Source: a virus | Strand: one strand, 5' to 3' | Length of the DNA: 50,633 bases | Virus record (IMG/VR): IMGVR_UViG_3300042563_002243 | Location: 1-50,633 of that record | In this document: in pieces, positions 32,497-38,769 of the stretch | Layout of the letters: the number at the start of each line of letters is the position of its first letter | How positions within the stretch are numbered: the stretch's first letter is position 1 | The notes under the pieces: generated by a model | What the model saw: only the letters and a program-made list of their open reading frames with translations | Databases searched by the model: none | What the model was told of the DNA's origin: nothing | Translations under genes and position numbers: made by a program

Positions 32497-32645
32497 TTTC
32501 AGGATAGACGTTGAGTTAGAGTCCCTGCCAGTCTAACGTGACAGTCTGCCACGTGACAAAACAATATGACTGAAGTCGGTGAACAAACTTGCTCAACGAG
32601 ACAATCCTGCGAGTCCCCACAAAAGGGATAGCAGGGCTCCTGAAA
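32497..32645 (+). ncRNA. Candidate structured RNA R2
   Basis: 149 nt closed by TTTCAGGA/TCCTGAAA (32497-32504 with 32638-32645). Inside: CGTTGAG/CTCAACG (32509-32515 with 32592-32598), GTTAGA/TCTAAC hairpin near 32515-32536, and CCTGC...GCAGG (32606-32610 with 32631-32635) stacked on TCCC/GGGA with an asymmetric internal loop. It ends five bases before tRNA-Thr. Confidence 0.5.
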
Positions 32646-32650
32646 TTTCA

Positions 32651-32725
<75 letters not shown>

Positions 32726-32731
32726 GACAAA

Positions 32732-32739
32732 GCTAAATA
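32732..32739 (+). promoter_or_regulatory. Late promoter
   Basis: GCTAAATA followed by a CTGGAGA ribosome site before the ATG at 32762. Confidence 0.6.
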
Positions 32740-32761
32740 CCAGTAATCTACTGGAGATATC

Positions 32762-33064
32762 ATGTTACATTATTTAGATACATACACTCGTCCAAACACA
32801 TCAGTCGCCTGGCATTCTGCCGCATTGCCTGAACTGAACGTACCCTTTGTCTATCACAAAGTTCAGTATTACATAACACCAATGAAATTGGTAAATACAT
32901 GGACATTCAGCGAAGATAATTTGACTCTGTCAGGTCCCTGGACCTGGAGTAATCAAGCAGCACTTGATGAATATCTGGCTGACCCAGTGGTGATAGAATA
33001 CCGTGCAGCAATTGCAGCATATAATGACAGCGTGGGCATAGTAAAAACAACCGTTGCTCTGTAA
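32762..33064 (+). CDS. Small late protein of unknown function
   Basis: 100 residues. Aromatic-rich N-terminal half (HYLDTYTRPNTSVAWHSAAL, YHKVQYYITPMK), a TWTFSEDNLTLSGPWTWSNQ segment and a C-terminal helix (ALDEYLADPVVIEYRAAIAA). The shape resembles small ferredoxin-like (ABM/dimeric barrel) phage proteins, but I cannot assign it. Late promoter and strong ribosome site; it ends tail-to-tail, three bases from the minus-strand methyltransferase stop. Confidence 0.6.
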   Translation: MLHYLDTYTRPNTSVAWHSAALPELNVPFVYHKVQYYITPMKLVNTWTFSEDNLTLSGPWTWSNQAALDEYLADPVVIEYRAAIAAYNDSVGIVKTTVAL

Positions 33065-33067
33065 TGG

Positions 33068-34540
33068 TTATTTGACGCAGTAAAACGTCACAAATCCCAA
33101 TCTTGAATTGACAATCTCAATTGAACGAAACCCCAGGCGACCCAATTGTTGTATATACCATCCAGGAGTTTCGTTCAACATAACTCCTCGTAATTGTTTT
33201 TCCTTGAGGTCAATATAACTTTGGGTTACCCCGTTGTCCAGTTTAAATTTATAGTAAAGTCGTTTAGTGGCATCTGATTGTACTGTCTTGTCGGTTAATA
33301 CCAATAAACCGTGGTCAGACAGACCATGATAAACAGATTCGAGATATGATATTTTATCTTGTATGAAATGCAAAGTCCAATTTATCAGCACCATGCGAAA
33401 CTCTCCAGCAGGAAATGTACTGCTGTGAACGATACGTTCTGGATGACTACTATTGGCGATCATAACGTCACTTGATTCAACACCGTATATATTCTTAAAG
33501 CCAGCAGAATGTAATCGGTCCAGGGTGTAGCCCAGAGCACTGCCTACATCAATTATGGATTCGTGTGCCAGTACTTGTGCTTGAGCAATGTCAACGCACA
33601 AGTCAATTACCCGATGATAATCAGGTATATGTTGTTTGGCTTCGGTAGGAAATCGTTCCGCCACGGCCTGATCGAACGACCATTGATCGACCTTGGCCAC
33701 AGACGATCGTTCGATTTTTAATTGATCAAATGATACCAAATCATCAGTGGACTGACACATAATTGTTTGCTCTAGCGTCGCTGACGCAGTACTAAATTGT
33801 TTGTAATATCTGCGTATAAACCTGGCATTATGCACGATAGACGTGTTGTGACCAGTCAAAAGATCATTATATGGATCAATATGATTTTTTAGTTTATCAG
33901 GCCGCAATCGGTCTTCAGTACTTTTAAACCCATGGGCATTCATTATCATGTCAATGGCAGTTGGACTAGCAGATGCTGATGTATTTCTATAGAAATCCTG
34001 GGTATTTTCATCTTGGGCTCGTACCATTAGTTTGGGGGATATGATTATAAATCCCATTTTACCTGGCTGGAATTCCGAATGGTCTTCACTATCAATTACC
34101 ACAGTGTTTGAACTTATGGTACATATGTTTTTCAATACAGATACAACATCTAGGAATCCGTACAGGACTCCGGCTGCTAGTACGTAGTCAAAAGTTATGT
34201 TGTGTTGTACGCACTGATTTAAATATGTGGTTATATCTTGACGTACTATTCGGAATTTATTGGAATCCCAGTGGCTAGACAGCAGCATTTCGGATGTATC
34301 TGAATAGTATGGTTGAATTTCTACGCCAGTATAATGACTGGCTCCGTGTGTCAGAGCCCAGTGGCCGGCCGCACCCAGGCAGCTACCCAGATCCAGTATG
34401 GTTTTACCCTGAATTAACTCAGGTGGTAATTGTACCAGAAATTTGTTAAACAGACTTTCGGCTGATACTATATTGGTTGTACGCAATCGTCTGTTGTCTA
34501 AATCGATAAAATCTGTGGCTGTTAAAAATATGTTGTCCAT
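33068..34540 (-). CDS. Tandem-domain SAM-dependent methyltransferase
   Basis: 490 residues with two class I methyltransferase modules. First: TILDLGSCLGAAG (48-59), TGVEIQPYYS and DYVLAAGVLYGFLD. Second: IIDVGSALGYTLDRL (329-343), IYGVESSDVMIAN and a FRMVLINWTLHFI segment with a DHGLLVLTD strand. No DNA-methyltransferase catalytic motif (DPPY, PC) is seen, so small-molecule, glycan or protein methylation is more likely. The gene reads against its neighbours and has a perfect late motif ending 6 nt before the ATG. Similar two-headed enzymes occur in marine phage genomes (from memory). Confidence 0.75.
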   Translation of the reverse strand: MDNIFLTATDFIDLDNRRLRTTNIVSAESLFNKFLVQLPPELIQGKTILDLGSCLGAAGHWALTHGASHYTGVEIQPYYSDTSEMLLSSHWDSNKFRIVRQDITTYLNQCVQHNITFDYVLAAGVLYGFLDVVSVLKNICTISSNTVVIDSEDHSEFQPGKMGFIIISPKLMVRAQDENTQDFYRNTSASASPTAIDMIMNAHGFKSTEDRLRPDKLKNHIDPYNDLLTGHNTSIVHNARFIRRYYKQFSTASATLEQTIMCQSTDDLVSFDQLKIERSSVAKVDQWSFDQAVAERFPTEAKQHIPDYHRVIDLCVDIAQAQVLAHESIIDVGSALGYTLDRLHSAGFKNIYGVESSDVMIANSSHPERIVHSSTFPAGEFRMVLINWTLHFIQDKISYLESVYHGLSDHGLLVLTDKTVQSDATKRLYYKFKLDNGVTQSYIDLKEKQLRGVMLNETPGWYIQQLGRLGFRSIEIVNSRLGFVTFYCVK

Positions 34541-34546
34541 ATGGAA

Positions 34547-34554
34547 TATTTATA
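34547..34554 (-). promoter_or_regulatory. Perfect late promoter ending 6 nt before an ATG
   Basis: Minus-strand TATAAATA; ATG at 34540. No room for a ribosome site. Confidence 0.75.
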
Positions 34555-34567
34555 GATGACGTTCACA

Positions 34568-34597
34568 TTGACAACTTAACCAGATTTATGTTATACT
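34568..34597 (+). promoter_or_regulatory. sigma70-like promoter for the omega-like gene
   Basis: TTGACA (34568-34573), 18-nt spacer, TATACT (34592-34597). Divergent from the minus-strand late promoter. Confidence 0.75.
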
Positions 34598-34619
34598 AAC
34601 AGTTCAAATGGAGAACTAC

Positions 34620-34853
34620 ATGTTAAAATTAAGTCGCGGTCCTGAAATTAACACCGAATCCTGTGTGGCGCAAGCAGGTGGCAATAGATTTGACATGGTC
34701 CTCATGGCAGCAGCACGAGCCCGAGAAATTGCACAGATCCATCGCAACAGTGATGCAGCAGCAATGGTCAGTGCTCAGGCCGTGGTATCTTCTCTACTGG
34801 ACATTCAGCGAGGTCTGGTGGGTAGAGAATATCTACTGAAAGTTCGCAAATAA
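34620..34853 (+). CDS. RNA polymerase omega subunit-like protein
   Basis: 77 residues from the ATG at 34620, which has a GGAGA ribosome site five bases upstream; the in-frame ATG at 34608 lacks one. The segment GGNRFDMVLMAAARAREIAQ (about 21-40) aligns with the bacterial RpoZ signature IGNRFDLVLVAARRARQMQ, and the later helix VVSSLLDIQRGLVGREYLL corresponds to the RpoZ VIALREIEEGLI helix. Omega wraps the beta' C-terminus and aids RNA polymerase assembly and ppGpp response. A phage version could replace or compete with host omega during infection (inference). It is transcribed from its own sigma70 promoter, so probably early. Confidence 0.72.
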   Translation: MLKLSRGPEINTESCVAQAGGNRFDMVLMAAARAREIAQIHRNSDAAAMVSAQAVVSSLLDIQRGLVGREYLLKVRK

Positions 34854-34861
34854 AGATTACT

Positions 34862-34939
34862 GGACGGTTGGCAGAGAGACCCAATGCAAGCGCCTGCAAA
34901 GCGTTAAAACCGTAGGTTTGAATCCTACACCGTCCTCCA
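34862..34939 (+). tRNA. tRNA-Cys(GCA)
   Basis: 78 nt; acceptor GGACGGT/ACCGTCC, anticodon loop CTGCAAA, T-loop TTTGAAT, CCA encoded. Confidence 0.87.
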
Positions 34940-34943
34940 TATT

Positions 34944-36104
34944 ATGAATGATATCAAATCCATTGGGTTCGCACTGGACCCCACCAGTTCTCCCAGTTTT
35001 TTATTGGACTGGGAGTTGACCAGACTCTGTAACCTAAACTGCACTTATTGTGGTGATGGTCCTGAGGGAGGCCACGACAACAGCACACAACATCCACCAT
35101 TGGCTGAGTGCCTGGCATCAATTGATTTTATGTATCAATATGTATCAGAATACATGCGATACAAGCGGCCCACTCAGCGTAAAGTGGTGTTAAATGTTTA
35201 TGGTGGAGAAAGTTTATTCCACCCTGACATTGTGCAGATACTGCAGGCATGTCGTGATCGACATGCACAATACAAAGATGCATGGCATCTGACCATCACC
35301 TGCACCACCAATGGCATAGTGGGAACCAGACGTTGGACTGAGATTGTGCCGCTGATAGACGAATTTACAGTGAGTTATCATGCTGAGAGTTTGCCTAAAC
35401 AACAGCAACAGTATCGTGACAATGTGCTGTATTTGAAACGGCAGGATCGTCGATTTAAATGTGTCATCATGATGCATAATAATCCAGTACACTGGCAGGC
35501 TGCCATGCAGACAGTGGAATTTTGTCAGACCCATGGACTGCGTCACATACTCAAACCTCTGGACAATTGGACACCAGGTTGGGAATACTCTCCCGATCAA
35601 TTTGATGTTTTGAAGAATCAGTGGACTCAGGGAGTAAGTCCCCTGAGACGATTGGATTACAAGAAGTCCATGTCAGACGTAGGTCAAGATTCCAAGCTCA
35701 GTATACAGGAAGGTCGTCCTTGCTGTGGCGGCAGAAAGTTATCACTGAATAATGATTTAAAATCCAGCGTGACGTTCGTGCCGCGACAGGGATTTACTGG
35801 TTGGAGTTGCAGTGTCAATTGGTTCTTTCTGTTTGTGCATCAACAGACTGGATTGGTATATACCAATAAAGACTGTAAGATGAGTACAACAAATCGCATG
35901 GAACCATTGGGTTCATTGACTGATGCTGATGTTATCATTAATACTGTATCTCAGCAGTTATCCACTGGCACCATGCCAGTTATAATCTGCGCCAAAGATA
36001 TATGCAGGTGTGGATTTTGCGCTCCCAAGGCAGAAAGTTCAGAAGATTTTTTTAATTTGATCGACAGACACGTCACTTCAGACGTATTTGCCAGATCCAA
36101 ATAA
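34944..36104 (+). CDS. Radical SAM enzyme 2
   Basis: 386 residues; ATG 4 nt after the tRNA-Cys CCA. The cluster C29-x3-C33-x2-C36 (CNLNCTYC) is close to the N-terminus, followed by VVLNVYGGESLFHPDIVQIL (GGE motif, about 74-90) and a CTTNG strand (about 116-120). The C-terminal part has many cysteines (GRPCCGGRK, GWSCSVNW, NKDCK, CAKDICRCGFC), like a SPASM/twitch region that binds auxiliary iron-sulfur clusters. Substrate unknown. SPASM-type enzymes often modify peptides. tRNA-like genes flank both sides. Confidence 0.82.
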   Translation: MNDIKSIGFALDPTSSPSFLLDWELTRLCNLNCTYCGDGPEGGHDNSTQHPPLAECLASIDFMYQYVSEYMRYKRPTQRKVVLNVYGGESLFHPDIVQILQACRDRHAQYKDAWHLTITCTTNGIVGTRRWTEIVPLIDEFTVSYHAESLPKQQQQYRDNVLYLKRQDRRFKCVIMMHNNPVHWQAAMQTVEFCQTHGLRHILKPLDNWTPGWEYSPDQFDVLKNQWTQGVSPLRRLDYKKSMSDVGQDSKLSIQEGRPCCGGRKLSLNNDLKSSVTFVPRQGFTGWSCSVNWFFLFVHQQTGLVYTNKDCKMSTTNRMEPLGSLTDADVIINTVSQQLSTGTMPVIICAKDICRCGFCAPKAESSEDFFNLIDRHVTSDVFARSK

Positions 36105-36105
36105 T

Positions 36106-36200
36106 AGTAGCGAGCATTGGTATGCGGCTGGGTTTTATAAACCCGGGAGAGTGGTCAGATGGGCTGCAACGATAGAGTTCGAATCTCTACGCTACTACCA
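36106..36200 (+). tRNA. Atypical long tRNA-like gene (TAT by position)
   Basis: 95 nt; acceptor AGTAGCG/CGCTACT, T-arm TAGAG-TTCGAAT-CTCTA in canonical 7/5 spacing, CCA encoded. The D-hairpin GCAT-TGGT-ATGC has only a 4-nt loop, the anticodon stem is 6 bp (CTGGGT/ACCCGG, loop TTTATAA, anticodon TAT) and the variable region is about 26 nt. A TAT anticodon in a class II body is abnormal. Confidence 0.5.
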
Positions 36201-36206
36201 GACAGT

Positions 36207-36283
36207 TGGGATATCGCCTAGTTGGCCTAAGGCACTGGTCTTTGAAATCAGTATCGTTGGTTCGAATCCAACTATCCCTGCCA
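36207..36283 (+). tRNA. tRNA-Gln(TTG)
   Basis: 77 nt; U1 start as in bacterial tRNA-Gln (U1-U72 here), anticodon arm CTGGT-CTTTGAA-ATCAG, T-loop TTCGAAT, CCA encoded. Confidence 0.92.
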
Positions 36284-36289
36284 TACAAC

Positions 36290-36364
36290 GGGTTGTAAAC
36301 TTTAGTGGTGAAGTACCCGGCTCTTACCCGGACGAACGGAGTTCGAGCCTCCGACAACCCACCA
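36290..36364 (+). tRNA. tRNA-Lys(CTT)
   Basis: 75 nt; acceptor GGGTTGT/ACAACCC, anticodon loop CTCTTAC, T-loop TTCGAGC, CCA encoded. Confidence 0.88.
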
Positions 36365-36372
36365 TAACACAA

Positions 36373-36449
36373 CGGTCCTTAACTCAGCTGGATAGAGTGC
36401 CAGTCTTCGAAACTGGTGGTCGGCGGTTCGAATCCGTCAGGGCCGGCCA
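36373..36449 (+). tRNA. tRNA-Arg(TCG)
   Basis: 77 nt; acceptor CGGTCCT/AGGGCCG, anticodon arm CCAGT-CTTCGAA-ACTGG, CCA encoded. Confidence 0.92.
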
Positions 36450-36464
36450 TTTTAGGAGAGTCCA

Positions 36465-36641
36465 ATGAAACCCACAGTATACGAAAATCCACGCAATCAT
36501 GAACGTGTGGTATGCCCAGATGTTCGCGATGTTCGTGTCATAGACGGTGTCGAGTACTTGTCAGTACATCGTCCGGGCGAAATGCGAACTTTTCTTATTC
36601 GTCGTGATGCTGTACGCAGAGTCGACACAAAAATCATTTAA
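36465..36641 (+). CDS. Small unknown protein
   Basis: 58 residues with an AGGAGAG ribosome site (MKPTVYENPRNHERVVCPDV start). Beta-rich, basic: VRVIDGVEYLSVHRP, then TFLIRRDAVRRVDTKII. The last codons and stop lie inside the conserved spacer of the sigma70 promoter at 36622-36650. Not recognised. Confidence 0.6.
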   Translation: MKPTVYENPRNHERVVCPDVRDVRVIDGVEYLSVHRPGEMRTFLIRRDAVRRVDTKII

Positions 36642-36650
36642 TTGTATAAT
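36622..36650 (+). promoter_or_regulatory. Conserved-spacer sigma70 promoter, copy 1
   Basis: TCGACA (36622-36627), 17-nt spacer ending CATTTAATTG, TATAAT (36645-36650). Confidence 0.7.
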
Positions 36651-36676
36651 AAGTACTTGGTAATAAGGAGCAGTAG

Positions 36677-36805
36677 ATGAAAGCATACGGATCCAAGCGT
36701 TGCCTCCACGATTGCCGTGTTGTGCAAGCTGGAAAAGGCAAGAAAATCAAGTTTACCATTGGCGTGAAATCACGCAAAAACGGCCGCAAAGCAGATAAGG
36801 AGTAG
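36677..36805 (+). CDS. Very small basic protein
   Basis: 42 residues with an AAGGAGCAG ribosome site, from the promoter just upstream. Lys/Arg-rich (KKIKFTIGVKSRKNGRKADK) with two cysteines in KRCLHDCRV. Possibly nucleic-acid binding. Next gene starts four bases after its stop, using the AAGGAG within its own 3' end. Confidence 0.6.
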   Translation: MKAYGSKRCLHDCRVVQAGKGKKIKFTIGVKSRKNGRKADKE

Positions 36806-36808
36806 TAA

Positions 36809-36964
36809 ATGAAGTCGAAACTGACCGTACCCAAACGTAACCCCTTCGTTTGCCTGGTACTAAAAAAGACAGGGGCAGGCAGTCACCGCAAGCCCAACAA
36901 GGCTTTGCGTCGGCAAGACAAGCAGCGGGGGTATAATTCAACGGCTAGAATATCCGGCTTTTAA
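36809..36964 (+). CDS. Small basic protein whose 3' end overlaps tRNA-Lys
   Basis: 51 residues (MKSKLTVPKRNPFVCLVLKK start), AAGGAG ribosome site. The RNPFV...GAGSHRKPNKALRRQDKQR part matches my memory of a short conserved family in T4-like phages. The reading frame continues into the tRNA-Lys gene and the TAA stop is formed by the anticodon loop bases (36962-36964), a 38-nt overlap on the same strand. Confidence 0.6.
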   Translation: MKSKLTVPKRNPFVCLVLKKTGAGSHRKPNKALRRQDKQRGYNSTARISGF

Positions 36965-37001
36965 CCGGTCTATCAGAGTTCGATTCTCTGTGCCCCTACC
37001 A
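36927..37001 (+). tRNA. tRNA-Lys(TTT)
   Basis: 75 nt; acceptor GGGGGTA/TGCCCCT, anticodon loop CTTTTAA, T-loop TTCGATT, CCA encoded. The last two bases belong to the left arm of the 20-bp stem that follows. Confidence 0.92.
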
Positions 37002-37085
37002 TCGTTATATTGAAGCACATTTAGGTAGGCATGCCAACGCTGTGTCTTATCGGGCATAGCCAGAGTGTGCTTCAATATAACGATG
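37000..37085 (+). ncRNA. Long-stem RNA element A
   Basis: Perfect 20-bp inverted repeat, 37000-37019 with 37066-37085, enclosing 46 nt that can form small inner hairpins (GGCATGCC, GGCAT..AGCC). The core TATATTGAAGCACA/TGTGCTTCAATATA is a covarying relative of the stems at 41882-43514. Confidence 0.75.
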
Positions 37086-37086
37086 T

Positions 37087-37185
37087 CATTATATTAAAAC
37101 ATACTAACCGGTGTTGGTATCGCACGTCTTACTTCCCTGATCAGCAGGTAGTCGTTTGAAGGTACTAGTATGTTTTAATATGGTG
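37087..37185 (+). ncRNA. Long-stem RNA element B
   Basis: 20-bp stem (two G-U pairs), 37087-37106 with 37166-37185, one base after element A. Core ATATTAAAACATACTA/TAGTATGTTTTAATAT. The right arm includes the first four bases of tRNA-Met, so elements A and B exactly fill the gap between two tRNAs. Confidence 0.7.
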
Positions 37186-37258
37186 ATGTAGCTCAGTTGG
37201 TTAGAGCAGGTGCTTCATACGCACAAGGTCAGTGGTTCGAATCCACTCTTCACTACCA
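37182..37258 (+). tRNA. tRNA-Met(CAT), copy 2
   Basis: 77 nt; anticodon arm GTGC-TTCATAC-GCAC, T-loop TTCGAAT, CCA encoded; one acceptor mismatch (T-T at position 6). Confidence 0.85.
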
Positions 37259-37276
37259 CGAAACAAGGAGCATGGT

Positions 37277-37711
37277 GTGAGTACTTTTAACAACTTAGTG
37301 GGAAAGCGCATCAACGGCATTTTCCTGGGCAACGATAACTGGACATTGGTGATCCGTACCACAGATGGCCAATGGTTTCGTTATGATACTGAAAAAGATT
37401 GCTGTAACTCAGTCTGGGTCAACCACATGACTGGGGTTGGTGTAGCTGGGGACAACAACAGTTTTGATCTGTTGCGTGGAGCTCTGGTGCTGGAGACAGA
37501 AGACAAGGGCTGGGGCGATAATCGAGACGATGCTGACTATGAGGTAGTGCAGGATGGTTTTTGGACTATACGCACTGATCGTGGCTACATAGATATAGAA
37601 GTACGCAACAGCCACAATGGTTATTATGGTGGAAGTTTTAACGAAGCAGACACTGACAAGTATCCCGTATCTAAAGTAAAGGATTTGCAACAGGTGTTTG
37701 AAGATTTTTAA
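37277..37711 (+). CDS. Conserved phage protein (DUF7448-like)
   Basis: 144 residues starting at GTG 37277, seven bases after an AAGGAG; the ATG at 37232 lies within tRNA-Met. Pattern LVGKRINGIFLGNDNWTLVI, then FRYDTEKDCCNSVWVNHMTG, resembles a family I recall as DUF7448, with paired cysteines CC and an acidic C-terminal half. Function unknown. It ends seven bases before tRNA-Ser. Confidence 0.6.
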   Translation: MSTFNNLVGKRINGIFLGNDNWTLVIRTTDGQWFRYDTEKDCCNSVWVNHMTGVGVAGDNNSFDLLRGALVLETEDKGWGDNRDDADYEVVQDGFWTIRTDRGYIDIEVRNSHNGYYGGSFNEADTDKYPVSKVKDLQQVFEDF

Positions 37712-37717
37712 AGACAT

Positions 37718-37810
37718 GGGTGGTAATGCAGCGGGGATGGTCCTGCGACTGGCCTTGAAAACCAGGTTCTCTGTAATGGGGATGGGGTTCGACTCCTCTG
37801 CCGCCCGCCA
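37718..37810 (+). tRNA. tRNA-Ser(TGA)
   Basis: 93 nt, class II with long variable arm; acceptor GGGTGGT/GCCGCCC, anticodon loop CTTGAAA, CCA encoded. Confidence 0.9.
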
Positions 37811-37826
37811 ATTTTTAGGAGCAGTT

Positions 37827-37865
37827 ATGAAGTTATTTACAGAAAAGGCATATTTCCGATCGTAA
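37827..37865 (+). CDS. Possible 12-residue leader peptide
   Basis: ATG after an AGGAGCAG ribosome site, peptide MKLFTEKAYFRS, stop at 37865, 18 nt before the next ATG. May couple translation of the following gene, or be chance. Confidence 0.3.
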   Translation: MKLFTEKAYFRS

Positions 37866-37883
37866 AACTACGAGGAGAAATAC

Positions 37884-38201
37884 ATGAGCAGAACATATCG
37901 TTTCAGACATGACGAGTACATGATCCGTGATGGACTTTATGAATGGGTGCGAGTTGATGAACGTCACTACACACATCATAAATCCTTTCTAGATCCCAAG
38001 AGTAAACAAGGTAAGAAAGAAGCTGCAATATGTCGTTCAGGAAAGCATATCATGCACTGGAATGGTCCAGCCTGGTTTCGCCGTGAATGTTCGCAAGCAC
38101 CATACCGTGCTCGTGCAAGAAGATTGATTCACAATTACATGCACGGACGGATCGAAGATGTCATACTGGAGGACAAGCCGCACCTGCCCTACTGGTATTA
38201 A
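37884..38201 (+). CDS. Basic unknown protein
   Basis: 105 residues, GAGGAGA ribosome site. Rich in His, Arg, Tyr and Trp (MSRTYRFRHDEYMIRDGLYE, HYTHHKSFLDPKSKQGKKEA, RARARRLIHNYMHGRIEDV). One CR.. and one EC.. cysteine only, so no zinc site. The basic and aromatic composition suggests RNA or DNA binding. Not recognised. Confidence 0.6.
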   Translation: MSRTYRFRHDEYMIRDGLYEWVRVDERHYTHHKSFLDPKSKQGKKEAAICRSGKHIMHWNGPAWFRRECSQAPYRARARRLIHNYMHGRIEDVILEDKPHLPYWY

Positions 38202-38252
38202 AGTAGCTCGCCCTTGCATAGGGCGTATAATGTGATAAGTTCTATGCAATTT

Positions 38253-38326
38253 AGGTTCTTAGTTCAATGGGAGAATGGCTGGTCGACATCCAGCAGACAA
38301 AAGTTCAATTCTTTTAGAACCTACCA
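38253..38326 (+). tRNA. tRNA-Val(GAC) with C33
   Basis: 74 nt; acceptor AGGTTCT/AGAACCT, anticodon arm GCTGG-TCGACAT-CCAGC, T-loop TTCAATT, CCA encoded. Base 33 is C instead of the near-universal U. A TATAAT (38225-38230) lies just upstream. Confidence 0.82.
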
Positions 38327-38332
38327 AACAAT

Positions 38333-38408
38333 GCACCTTTAGCTGATGTGGTCATAGCGGCGGTTTGAAGAACCGTTGAAGTTGGTTCGATTCCGACAGG
38401 GTGTACCA
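38333..38408 (+). tRNA. tRNA-Phe(GAA)
   Basis: 76 nt; acceptor GCACCTT/AGGGTGT, anticodon loop TTGAAGA, T-loop TTCGATT, CCA encoded. Confidence 0.9.
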
Positions 38409-38438
38409 ATCAATTCAAACGTGATGAGAAAAAGATAG

Positions 38439-38666
38439 ATGTATAAAGTATATTGGACTGCACCAGACGGTGCTGCATGTAGTGAAGATTATGCAGAAAT
38501 GATCGACGCACTAACACAAGCAAATCACTTACGCACTATAGGCCGTGCTTATGTTGCAATGGTGGGCGAACTTCCCAACCAAGTGGGCAAGATGGGTGTG
38601 GATAGCGTAGAAGATGGTCGACTTCCAAGTGGTGAAGCATACACTTGGAAGATGCGAAGAACATAA
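38439..38666 (+). CDS. Small unknown protein
   Basis: 75 residues (MYKVYWTAPDGAACSEDYAE start), alpha/beta with a YVAMVGELPNQVGKMGVDSV segment. It fits between tRNA-Phe and tRNA-Leu with its stop two bases before the tRNA. No family recognised; no strong ribosome site (AAAAAGA). Confidence 0.55.
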   Translation: MYKVYWTAPDGAACSEDYAEMIDALTQANHLRTIGRAYVAMVGELPNQVGKMGVDSVEDGRLPSGEAYTWKMRRT

Positions 38667-38667
38667 T

Positions 38668-38745
38668 GCCCTGGTGGACAAATTGGTAAAGTCGACTCTC
38701 TCAAAAGGAGTAGTTCTGTCAGTTCGAATCTGACTCAGGGTACCA
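38668..38745 (+). tRNA. tRNA-Leu(CAA) with a short variable loop
   Basis: 78 nt; acceptor GCCCTGG/TCAGGGT as in the phage tRNA-Leu(TAG), anticodon arm ACTCT-CTCAAAA-GGAGT, T-loop TTCGAAT, CCA encoded. The variable region is only about 6 nt, whereas bacterial leucine tRNAs are class II. Confidence 0.78.
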
Positions 38746-38769
38746 AGCATAAGTATTATTGAGAATTCA

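Noticed and set aside
36088-36468. 126-codon open frame on the plus strand
   Set aside because: It runs through four tRNA genes and has no ribosome site.
38208-38224. Transcription terminator or tRNA fragment upstream of tRNA-Val
   Set aside because: CGCCC-TTGCATA-GGGCG forms a 5-bp hairpin but lacks a T-tract, and no other tRNA arms surround it.
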